From Cyanobacteriota bacterium (GTDB lineage Bacteria > Cyanobacteriota > Cyanobacteriia > PCC-6307 > Cyanobiaceae), in the NCBI GenBank assembly GCA_026389255.1, contig JAPLIF010000128.1:1-10676 (forward strand): 10,676 bases of DNA, in the 5' to 3' direction. The notes beneath the pieces are model-generated. The model did no database searches. It saw nothing but the letters and a program-made list of their open reading frames with translations, and was not told the origin of the DNA. The position numbers and the translations under genes are program-made. Shown piece after piece: positions 5,147-10,676 of this stretch (positions within the stretch are counted from its first letter, which is position 1; every line of letters starts with the position of its first letter).

Positions 5147-5473
5147 CTAACCCCCCGCCTGCTTGGGCCGGAACCCCGCCTCAGCCAGGGCCGCCAGGGC
5201 CACCGCCACCTGGTCTCCCTGTAGTTCAATCACCCCATCCTTGAGGCTGCCGCCGGCGCCCGCCTTGGCCTTGAGGGCTTTGAGCAGGGCCCGGGCTTCC
5301 GCTTCAGGCACCTCCATGCCGGTGATGGCGGTCACCAACTTGCCGCCCTTGCCGGCCTTGGTGCGCTGCACCCGCACACGCTGCTGGGCCTTGGCCGGGG
5401 TTGCGGCTCCAGGTCCCTCGGGGCGTTGCAGACTCTCCGCCGAGCTGAATTCCTGCCAGCCGCCTTTGGCCAT
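5147..5473 (-). CDS. sui1: Sui1/YciH-type translation initiation factor homologue
   Basis: This is a 108-residue basic protein. After a variable N-terminus of about 35 residues it shows the SUI1 fold signature: RVRVQRTKAGKGGKLVTAIT at 33-52, then GMEVP, an Ala/Leu/Lys helix (ARALLKALKAKAGAGGSLKD), and VIELQGDQVAVALAALAEAGF running to the end. The Gly/Lys-rich loop and the final strand-helix are standard for bacterial YciH and eukaryotic eIF1. The protein is expected in the cytoplasm acting at the small ribosomal subunit on start-site fidelity; its role in cyanobacteria is not well defined. ATG 5473 gives the usual length. It is the last gene of a minus-strand group behind the hypothetical protein at 5507-5761 (33 nt gap). 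In picocyanobacteria sui1 is, as I recall, found near trpB, as here. Confidence 0.88.
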   Translation of the reverse strand: MAKGGWQEFSSAESLQRPEGPGAATPAKAQQRVRVQRTKAGKGGKLVTAITGMEVPEAEARALLKALKAKAGAGGSLKDGVIELQGDQVAVALAALAEAGFRPKQAGG

Positions 5474-5506
5474 CGACTTGGGTGAGGCATGGGACGCGGA
5501 CCCAGA

Positions 5507-5761
5507 TTATTGCTGCACCGGCAAGGGCACCGGGCCCAGGGTGCGGCTGCCGGTGCGCACGGAGCAACGGCCATCACCGCTGCCATCGCCTGGGTCGAGG
5601 CCGTGCTGGTGCTCAAACGTGGTCACGGCCGCCAGCACCCATTGCTCACACAGGACCGCCGGGTCCAGGCCCCGGGCGGTGGCGGCGCTGGCCACCCGCT
5701 GCCTCAGGTTGGCGCTGAGCCAGCTGCCGTTGGCAGGGGTCAGGCTGGGATTGGCCGCCAT
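5507..5761 (-). CDS. small hypothetical protein
   Basis: This is an 84-residue ORF from ATG 5761 (a GTG lies one codon earlier), ending TAA at 5507. Residues about 15-55 read like a real helical domain (LSANLRQRVASAATARGLDP, then AVLCEQWVLAAVTTFEHQHG). The spacing is a little like ribbon-helix-helix or Arc-type DNA-binding segments, but I would not assign it. The tail is Gly/Pro-rich and low in structure. No good Shine-Dalgarno is visible. It fills the gap between the mannosyltransferase and sui1 on the same strand, which favours a real gene in the same transcript, but in GC-rich DNA an ORF of this size can be chance. Confidence 0.5.
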   Translation of the reverse strand: MAANPSLTPANGSWLSANLRQRVASAATARGLDPAVLCEQWVLAAVTTFEHQHGLDPGDGSGDGRCSVRTGSRTLGPVPLPVQQ

Positions 5762-5849
5762 CACGCCCAGGAATCACGATCGACAACTGTTCTACGCCAG
5801 CTTGGCGCGGCGGCGCTGTCCATCCAGTCGGGTGGCAACTTGTGGCGAT

Positions 5850-7136
5850 TCAGCCGATCCAGTGGCCCTGGGCGAAGCGCACGCCGTAAATCACGCTCAG
5901 CAGGCTGCCGAAACCCAGCAGAAATCCCAGCCAGCGGGGGTGGGCGCTGAACCAGGCCCCATAAAGCATTAGCAGCGGCACCGTGGCGAAGACATGGCGC
6001 TCCAGGCTGATGGTGTTTTGTTTGAGCAGATAGGCCATCACGCTGGTGGCCCCAAATAGCCACAGCTCCAGGGGCAGACGTCCGTAGCCCCAGACCAGCA
6101 GTGGCAGGCAGCCGACGCTGAACAGCAGGCAAAGGGCCGGCATGCCCCCCAGCAACCAGTAGGCCACAAAAGCCCCTACCGACAGACCAAAGCTGGCCGC
6201 GGGCCAGCGCCGCCCCGGACCCCAGGCCAGGCCGGCCGCCAGCGCGATCACCGCCATGGCGGCGGGGTGGGCCAGGTCCACCAGCGCCCCGGCCTCAGTG
6301 TTGAGGGGGCCCAACAGGGCCTGGGAAAGCTGGCGGCGCCAGAAGGGCAGGCCCGCCAGGTTGAAGCCGGGGGTCACTTCCCAGGCCTGCTGGGCATGCA
6401 AAAAGGCCAAGGCGTCGCCCTGCCGTTGCCAGCCGATGGCCATCACCACCGCCAACCCGCCCAGGGTCATCAGGACCGCCACCAGCCCGGCCCGCCAGCG
6501 CCGCTGGCGCCAGAAGCCCACCCCAATCGAGGCCGCCAGCACCACACCGGTGGGTCGGGTGGCCGCCGCCAGCCCAGCGAATAGACCGACAGCTAGGCCG
6601 CCCAGGCGCCCGACCGGCGCCCTGGGACGGCGCAGCAGGGCGGCAAAGGTGAGGCCCGTGAACAGCAGATAGAACGATTCGGTATAGGGAATGGCGAAAA
6701 AGATCGCCATGGGGTTCAGGCAGGTCAGCAGCACCACGTTCCGGGCGCTGGCCGTTCCCAGCCAGCGCACACTCAGCTGGTGCAAGACCAGCAGGCCCCC
6801 CAGAAAGGCCCCGTTCGCTAGCAGCAGGGCCGCCAGTAGGGCAGGGATATGAAATAGGGAGGCGACCGCTTTGGTGGTGTAAGGAAAGAGGGGGAAGAAG
6901 GCAAATTCGTCGCCCGCATAGCCCTGCGCCACGATCCTGAGGTAGTGGGCCCCATCCCATTGGCCCAGGCGGTTCACCAGTTCCGCCCCAGTCCGGGGCC
7001 GCAGGGCCAGGGCCAGGGTGAGGAAAAACAGCAGGCGACTGGCCAGCCAACTCCAGAAGACAACCGCCGTACCCGGCGGCAGTCCGACCCAGGTTCCCCT
7101 GATCCGCCGGAGTGCTGAAGGGGCGGCTGATCCCAT
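5850..7136 (-). CDS. PIG-V-like membrane mannosyltransferase
   Basis: This is a 428-residue polytopic membrane protein with roughly ten hydrophobic segments. Conserved blocks of the PIG-V (GPI mannosyltransferase II-like, GT-C fold) family are visible. They are [14 protein letters not shown] early in the first extracytoplasmic loop (the Asp is the expected catalytic acid), AFFPLFP soon after, [19 protein letters not shown] in mid-protein, ATRPTG, and a C-terminal [17 protein letters not shown]. Bacterial relatives transfer mannose or other sugars from a polyprenyl-phosphate donor onto glycolipids or proteins; the acceptor here is unknown. ATG 7136 leaves 25 or more residues before the first membrane segment. 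GTG 7166 would add ten residues but cuts into the region shared with trpB. No strong Shine-Dalgarno marks either. It is divergent from trpB and upstream of the hypothetical gene and sui1. Confidence 0.85.
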   Translation of the reverse strand: MGSAAPSALRRIRGTWVGLPPGTAVVFWSWLASRLLFFLTLALALRPRTGAELVNRLGQWDGAHYLRIVAQGYAGDEFAFFPLFPYTTKAVASLFHIPALLAALLLANGAFLGGLLVLHQLSVRWLGTASARNVVLLTCLNPMAIFFAIPYTESFYLLFTGLTFAALLRRPRAPVGRLGGLAVGLFAGLAAATRPTGVVLAASIGVGFWRQRRWRAGLVAVLMTLGGLAVVMAIGWQRQGDALAFLHAQQAWEVTPGFNLAGLPFWRRQLSQALLGPLNTEAGALVDLAHPAAMAVIALAAGLAWGPGRRWPAASFGLSVGAFVAYWLLGGMPALCLLFSVGCLPLLVWGYGRLPLELWLFGATSVMAYLLKQNTISLERHVFATVPLLMLYGAWFSAHPRWLGFLLGFGSLLSVIYGVRFAQGHWIG

Positions 7137-7184
7137 CCAAGGGCCCTGGCTCTTGGAGCCATTCACGCACGCCAGGGGCCCTGG
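7137..7184. promoter_or_regulatory. pair of quasi-palindromic 13-mers in the mannosyltransferase/trpB gap
   Basis: CCAAGGGCCCTGG (7137-7149) and CCAGGGGCCCTGG (7172-7184) differ at one base and are each nearly self-complementary. Their starts are 35 bp apart. If the mannosyltransferase starts at ATG 7136, both lie in the 116-bp divergent gap, where a dimeric regulator could bind. GGGCCC is not rare in DNA this GC-rich, so this is tentative. Confidence 0.3.
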
Positions 7185-7252
7185 GGCGGGGTTCCAGGCG
7201 GGTGGCCAGCTCCGCTGCCTACGCTGCCTTCATCTTGTTTGCCCCGCCGCCG

Positions 7253-8539
7253 GTGACCAGCCCTTTCCCCTCCGTGAGCACGGCTGCCGGCGCTGGCCCT
7301 CTGGTCCCCGAGGCCGCAGACCTCCAGGTCTCGGTTCGCCCCACCCCCTTGGGCCGTTTTGGGGCTTTCGGCGGCCAGTACGTCCCCGAAACCCTGATGC
7401 CGGCCCTGGCCGAGCTGGAGGTCGCCGCCGCCCAGGCCTGGGCCGATCCGGCCTTCACCAGCCGCCTCAACCACCTGCTGCGCACCTATGTGGGTCGCCC
7501 CTCCCCCCTCTATGAGGCCGAGCGCCTCACCGAGCACTACCGCCGCCCCGAGGGCGGGCCGCGCCTGTGGCTCAAGCGGGAGGACCTCAACCACACCGGC
7601 GCCCACAAGATTAATAACGCCCTGGGCCAGGCCCTGCTGGCCCTGCGCATGGGCAAGAAGCGCATCATCGCCGAAACCGGCGCCGGCCAGCATGGCGTCG
7701 CCACCGCCACGGTGTGCGCCCGCTTCGGGTTGGATTGCGTCATTTATATGGGCGCCGAGGACATGCGCCGCCAATCCCTCAATGTCTTCCGCATGCGCCT
7801 GTTGGGGGCCACGGTCCAGCCCGTGACGGCCGGCACCGCCACCCTCAAGGACGCCACCAGCGAAGCCATCCGCGATTGGGTCACCAACGTGGAAAGCACC
7901 CACTACATCCTGGGCTCGGTGGCCGGCCCCCATCCCTACCCCATGCTGGTGCGCGATTTCCACGCCGTCATCGGCGAAGAAACCAAGCGCCAGTGTGCCG
8001 AAGCCTTTGGCCGCCTGCCCGATGTGCTGGTGGCCTGTGTCGGCGGCGGTTCCAACGCCATGGGTCTCTTCCATCCGTTTGTCGAAGACACCAGCGTGCG
8101 CTTGATCGGCGTCGAAGCCGCCGGCGAAGGGGTGGCCAGCGGCCGCCATGCCGCCACCATCACAGAGGGACGGGTGGGGGTTCTGCACGGCGCCATGAGC
8201 CTGCTGCTCCAGGACGAGGAGGGCCAGGTGCAGGAGGCCCATTCCATCAGTGCCGGCCTGGATTATCCCGGCGTCGGCTCCGAACACAGCTACCTCAAGT
8301 CCATTGGCCGGGCCGAGTACGCCGCCGTCACCGACGCCCAGGCCCTGGAGGCCCTGCAGCGTCTCTGCCGCCTCGAAGGCATCATCCCCGCCCTGGAGAC
8401 GGCCCATGCCTTCGCCTGGCTCGAAAGCCTCTGCCCCACCCTCGCCCCCGGCACCGAAGTGGTCTTGAACCTCTCCGGCCGCGGCGACAAGGATGTCAAT
8501 ACGGTGGCCGAGCATTTGCAAGTGAATGGTTCTTTTTAA
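7253..8539 (+). CDS. trpB: tryptophan synthase beta chain
   Basis: TrpB condenses indole with L-serine to give L-tryptophan, using pyridoxal phosphate, in complex with TrpA in the cytoplasm. The sequence shows all expected blocks. [21 protein letters not shown] lies near residues 34-54. [20 protein letters not shown] holds Lys119, the PLP Schiff-base lysine. [20 protein letters not shown] holds the catalytic Glu141. [10 protein letters not shown] lies at 221-230 and the phosphate-binding [10 protein letters not shown] at 264-273. GTG 7253 is preferred: it gives 428 residues and an N-terminus of the kind seen in relatives (MTS-, Pro/Ser-rich, then RP-GRFG). An in-frame ATG at 7112 would add 47 atypical residues and overlap the divergent gene. 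No other trp gene is nearby, as is usual for the scattered trp genes of cyanobacteria. No leader peptide or attenuator is seen. Confidence 0.97.
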   Translation: MTSPFPSVSTAAGAGPLVPEAADLQVSVRPTPLGRFGAFGGQYVPETLMPALAELEVAAAQAWADPAFTSRLNHLLRTYVGRPSPLYEAERLTEHYRRPEGGPRLWLKREDLNHTGAHKINNALGQALLALRMGKKRIIAETGAGQHGVATATVCARFGLDCVIYMGAEDMRRQSLNVFRMRLLGATVQPVTAGTATLKDATSEAIRDWVTNVESTHYILGSVAGPHPYPMLVRDFHAVIGEETKRQCAEAFGRLPDVLVACVGGGSNAMGLFHPFVEDTSVRLIGVEAAGEGVASGRHAATITEGRVGVLHGAMSLLLQDEEGQVQEAHSISAGLDYPGVGSEHSYLKSIGRAEYAAVTDAQALEALQRLCRLEGIIPALETAHAFAWLESLCPTLAPGTEVVLNLSGRGDKDVNTVAEHLQVNGSF

Positions 8540-8606
8540 GACCGTAAAGCCAGCACCGATTCATTCATTGCACGGTTGGTGGGGGTGGCTAAACATTGGA
8601 AAGTTA

Positions 8607-8625
8607 AAGATTCTCCGGTAATCTT
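8607..8625. terminator. weak hairpin between convergent trpB and anbu
   Basis: AAGATT (8607-8612) and AATCTT (8620-8625) are complementary around a seven-base loop, in the 90-bp gap between two converging genes. The position suits a bidirectional terminator, but the stem is short and AT-rich and neither side has a clear T-run. No better candidate is seen in the gap. Confidence 0.25.
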
Positions 8626-8629
8626 CACT

Positions 8630-9427
8630 CTAAAGTGGCGATTCCTCCCAGTTGAATCGCGGTAGGCGTTTCAATGTCTCCTGCATGCTGCGCGACCAGG
8701 TTTCCATGGCGCGGGTGAGTTCGGGGGCATCTTTATCGAGTTTGATGCGCCGGCTCACCTTCAGGCTGTCCCGGGGCACCATGGCGAGTTCAAACGGGGG
8801 GCCCACGGTCAGGTTGGAGCGCCGCGTCACAATCTGGGAGACCAGACAGAGCCGTGCAGCATCCTCGAGGGAAAGGCCTGCATGGCCGATGTAATCCAGG
8901 GGTGGTTTGCCATATTTGCTTTCACCAATTTGCAGAAATGGTGTCTCCCGTGTTGCCATCACCGCATTGCCCTGGGGATAAATGAGAAACAGACCCTGGG
9001 GTTGGCCTGCGATCTGTCCCCCCAGGATGAAGCTAGCCTCGCCGGTGGCGCCCGCCTCCCGCAGGGAGGTGGCGTGGTTCGCCTGCACGGCCACACTGAC
9101 CCGTCCGATGTAGTCGGCGGCCTCAAAGACATAGCGGGCTGATAGCAGATCCGGGCGATCTTCGCCGGTGTGCTTGCTGTCGGCCCGTGCATCAGCCTGA
9201 TTGGGGACGGGCAACTTGGGATTGTCAAAGTCCCGGCGGATGCGGTTGATCACCGCATGGGTGGTGCCCAGATTGCCGGCGGCCATCATCACAAATAAAC
9301 GATCAGGAGCCGGTTGGAAAATATGCATCTTGCTGTAGCTGGAGATATAATCGACCCCAGCATTCGTGCGGCAATCGGAGGCGAAGACCAGGCCTTCGTC
9401 CAGCTGAAAAGCGACGCAATAGGTCAT
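8630..9427 (-). CDS. anbu: Anbu-type proteasome-like peptidase
   Basis: This is a 265-residue member of the Ntn-hydrolase peptidase group called Anbu or BPH (predicted proteasome-type protease), related to HslV and proteasome beta subunits. It starts MTYC, so removal of Met exposes the Thr nucleophile. DEGLVFASDCRTNAG (10-24) supplies the conserved Asp at 18, and SKMHIF (32-37) the Lys at 33, matching the Thr1/Asp17/Lys32-33 triad of the fold. MMAAGNLGTT (47-56) and a mid-protein FILGGQ (about 132-137) are further family marks. The length fits the family. GAAGG lies eight bases before the ATG, a fair ribosome site. It follows hrcA by 10 nt and probably shares its transcript. The gene partners often found with Anbu elsewhere (alpha-E, ATP-grasp and transglutaminase proteins) are not in this window. 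Substrate and physiological role remain unclear in all organisms. Confidence 0.92.
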   Translation of the reverse strand: MTYCVAFQLDEGLVFASDCRTNAGVDYISSYSKMHIFQPAPDRLFVMMAAGNLGTTHAVINRIRRDFDNPKLPVPNQADARADSKHTGEDRPDLLSARYVFEAADYIGRVSVAVQANHATSLREAGATGEASFILGGQIAGQPQGLFLIYPQGNAVMATRETPFLQIGESKYGKPPLDYIGHAGLSLEDAARLCLVSQIVTRRSNLTVGPPFELAMVPRDSLKVSRRIKLDKDAPELTRAMETWSRSMQETLKRLPRFNWEESPL

Positions 9428-9437
9428 GACTTTGCCT

Positions 9438-10436
9438 TCAGCTCAACAGGCGTTGCAAGATGTTGGCCACCGATTGCACTGCGGCCCTGGCGGTGGCGTA
9501 GGCCATGCGCATCGGGCCCACCAGGGCGACCTGGCCCCGGGCCCCATCGGCGGCGCAGTAAACCGCCTGCACCACGGCGCATTCCCCCAGGGCTCCGTGG
9601 GGATGCTCGCTGCCGATCCAGATGGATTCCTGGGGTTGCTGATGGCTGGGTTGCAGCACCGCTTCAGGGTGGCTTTCCACCAGTTGAACCAGGGGCAACA
9701 GGCTGGCGGTACGGCTGAATTCCGGTTGGGATAGCAGTCCCCCCAGGCCCATCGCCACCAGGCCGTCGAGCTCGTGGGGTGCCTTGCCGTGGCTGTCGAG
9801 CGCCTGGCGCAGGGGGTCTCCGCAGCGCTGCAGCTCTCGAGGCAGTTGCTTCCAGGCGATCCGTCCCTCGGGCTGGCGGTGCAGCTGGGCATTGGTCCAG
9901 CGCTCCAGAATCGCCAGATCATCAGGGGCAACGGCAGGCAGGCGCAGGTTGAGGCTGGTGGTCAGGGTGGCCCCCTGGACCAGGAACACCATCAGCCGAT
10001 CGGCGTTCGGCACCAGACGGATCTCTAGCAGGCTGGGACGGGGGGCCTGGGGACGACTGATCAGGCTGAGCAACCCGGTGAGGTCGGCCAGGCGCCGGGC
10101 CAGATGCAGCATCAGGTCGTCGAAGGCGGCCCATTGCAGACTCACCCCCAGCAGCTCGCTTTCCAGCTGGCGTGCCGTCGCCCCAGGTTGGGGCAGCAAC
10201 TGGTCGACATAGTGGCGATAGCCCAGTTGGCTGGGGATACGGCCGGCGGAGGTGTGCGGTTGGGTCAGCAGACCTCGCTGCTCGAGGGCGCCCATGGCCG
10301 AACGAACGGTGGCTGGACTGGCCGTAAAGCCAAAACGCCGCACCAAGGTATGGCTGCCAACCGGTTCGACGGTGTCGACGTAATGCCGCACCGTTGCCTG
10401 CAGCACCTCCTGTTGACGGCGCGGCAGGCTGTCCAA
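9438..10436 (-). CDS. hrcA: heat-inducible transcription repressor HrcA
   Basis: HrcA binds the CIRCE operator as a dimer and represses groE and related chaperone genes until heat ties up GroEL. The 332 residues match its usual length and layout. An N-terminal winged helix (LPRRQQEVLQATVRHYVDT, VEPVGSHTLVRRFG, SPATVRSAMGALEQRGLL) ends in TSAGRIPSQLGYRHYVD at 62-78, the most conserved HrcA block. A GAF-like dimerisation core follows, with an IWIGSE segment and a C-terminal GPMRMAYATARAAVQSVANI near the end. The start is TTG 10436; no ATG or GTG fits, and the frame stays open upstream without another good start. No CIRCE sequence is visible before it, so self-repression is not supported here. 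It lies 118 bp downstream of the rhodanese gene and 10 nt upstream of anbu. Confidence 0.95.
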   Translation of the reverse strand: MDSLPRRQQEVLQATVRHYVDTVEPVGSHTLVRRFGFTASPATVRSAMGALEQRGLLTQPHTSAGRIPSQLGYRHYVDQLLPQPGATARQLESELLGVSLQWAAFDDLMLHLARRLADLTGLLSLISRPQAPRPSLLEIRLVPNADRLMVFLVQGATLTTSLNLRLPAVAPDDLAILERWTNAQLHRQPEGRIAWKQLPRELQRCGDPLRQALDSHGKAPHELDGLVAMGLGGLLSQPEFSRTASLLPLVQLVESHPEAVLQPSHQQPQESIWIGSEHPHGALGECAVVQAVYCAADGARGQVALVGPMRMAYATARAAVQSVANILQRLLS

Positions 10437-10492
10437 TCGGGCGGTTAATGAATTGAAGCTGATCGTAGATGCTGCGACCGCCTCCTGGGGCG

Positions 10493-10512
10493 GCCTGTCA
10501 TCGCTGACAGGC
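10493..10512 (-). terminator. perfect 8-bp hairpin between rhodanese and hrcA
   Basis: GCCTGTCA (10493-10500), loop TCGC, TGACAGGC (10505-10512) are exact complements with a tight four-base loop, about 43 bases past the rhodanese stop. On the transcribed strand no T-run follows, so it may be a Rho-type pause, an mRNA processing or stability element, or an operator before hrcA. The bases do not resemble CIRCE (TTAGCACTC arms). Confidence 0.5.
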
Positions 10513-10520
10513 GACTCATC

Positions 10521-10556
10521 ACTGGCGAACTTACTGGCGGACTCCCTGGCGAATTC
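10521..10556. repeat. three tandem 12-bp repeats at the rhodanese 3' end
   Basis: ACTGGCGAACTT (10521-10532), ACTGGCGGACTC (10533-10544) and CCTGGCGAATTC (10545-10556) share the core CTGGCG(A/G)A at exact 12-bp spacing. The last unit runs into the rhodanese stop codon. Twelve bases are four codons, so the array is frame-neutral. It fits slippage in a spacer or clustered sites for a repressor ahead of hrcA. Confidence 0.55.
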
Positions 10557-10676
10557 AGTAGCGCGGTACGGCGGGATCCACCTCCACGCTCCAGGCGTCG
10601 ATTCCCCCCACCACGTTCCAGACCTCCCGGAAGCCCCGCTCCTGCAACAGCCAGCAGCCGAAATGCCAGCTGCGCA
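10555..10676 (-). CDS. rhodanese-like sulfurtransferase, C-terminal end (start outside window)
   Basis: The last 39 codons are visible: RSWHFGCWLLQERGF, EVWNVVGGIDAWSVEVDPAV, then PRY and a stop TGA at 10555-10557. This is the closing part of a single-domain rhodanese: the helix after the active-site loop (usually C-x-x-G-x-RS), the strand and the conserved GG(I/L)xAW motif. The ending WSVEVDP-VPRY is the form I associate with cyanobacterial proteins. The catalytic Cys should lie just outside the window. Such proteins move sulfane sulfur; the partner is not evident. It is likely the first gene visible of a rhodanese-hrcA-anbu run on the minus strand. Confidence 0.88.
   Translation of the reverse strand, partial: RSWHFGCWLLQERGFREVWNVVGGIDAWSVEVDPAVPRY

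Noticed and set aside
5163..5972. Plus-strand open frame of about 270 codons across sui1 and the mannosyltransferase end
   Set aside because: It lies antisense to sui1 and the small minus-strand gene, with Pro/Arg/Ser-rich composition typical of a shadow frame.
6295..7170. Minus-strand frame of about 290 codons overlapping the mannosyltransferase
   Set aside because: Same strand, other frame; it is Pro/Gly/Arg-rich without membrane segments, while the overlapping frame has clear PIG-V blocks.
7112..7252. ATG start 47 codons upstream for trpB
   Set aside because: The extra residues are unlike TrpB and would overlap the divergent gene; GTG 7253 gives the normal N-terminus.
7163..8521. Long minus-strand open frame (about 450 codons) opposite trpB
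   Set aside because: It mirrors the trpB codons in GC-rich DNA, is Gly/Ala/His-rich with no recognisable domain, and trpB is certain.
10437..10554. CIRCE operator before hrcA
   Set aside because: No TTAGCACTC-type arms on either strand; the dyad found there is unrelated in sequence.
1..10676. CRISPR arrays, tRNA or rRNA genes, insertion sequences
   Set aside because: I saw no regularly spaced repeats of array size, no cloverleaf or rRNA-like segments and no transposase frames; the repeats present are short and local.

Overview
The window looks like a chromosomal segment of a picocyanobacterium of the Synechococcus/Cyanobium kind. The evidence is the set of minus-strand and core genes on the right: a Sui1/YciH-type initiation-factor homologue beside trpB, an Anbu-type proteasome-like peptidase, the heat-shock repressor HrcA and a rhodanese with a cyanobacterial-looking C-terminus. 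The coding bias there is GC-rich. I did not spot an exact HIP1 octamer. The taxonomic call is inference from protein resemblance and remembered gene order, not from a search.

Left third (1 to about 3.02 kb), all on the plus strand: a worn defence-type island. It holds the C-terminal part of an ABC/SMC-like AAA ATPase translationally coupled to a complete DUF4276 protein. Next comes the C-terminal stub of a type I restriction specificity subunit (hsdS). A second, intact ATPase follows, overlapping by ATGA a partner gene that begins like a PD-(D/E)XK nuclease. That partner is cut immediately after its Glu-x-Lys motif, and the DNA runs directly into the Walker A region of a third ATPase, which is also broken. 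This is the most interesting part of the window: two different ATPase-plus-effector modules, plus restriction-modification debris and a visible deletion or fusion joint.

Middle (about 3.02 to 5.15 kb): a sulfotransferase gene with AT-richer codons than its neighbours, probably acquired horizontally, behind a short dyad and a possible promoter. Then comes a LuxR/NarL-type regulator whose receiver-like domain appears to lack the acidic pair. Downstream of it, a 31-bp near-perfect palindrome sits just ahead of a small secreted-looking ORF. About 0.43 kb there (4721-5146) has no firmly supported gene.

Right half (5.15 kb to the end): the minus strand carries a PIG-V-like membrane mannosyltransferase, a small hypothetical protein and sui1, in that transcriptional order. 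trpB is divergent from the mannosyltransferase on the plus strand, with a pair of quasi-palindromic 13-mers in the shared upstream region. Convergent to trpB is a minus-strand block running rhodanese (cut by the window edge), hrcA and anbu. hrcA and anbu are only 10 nt apart, which links a heat-shock repressor to a proteasome-like peptidase. A perfect 8-bp hairpin and three 12-bp repeats fill the gap between rhodanese and hrcA.
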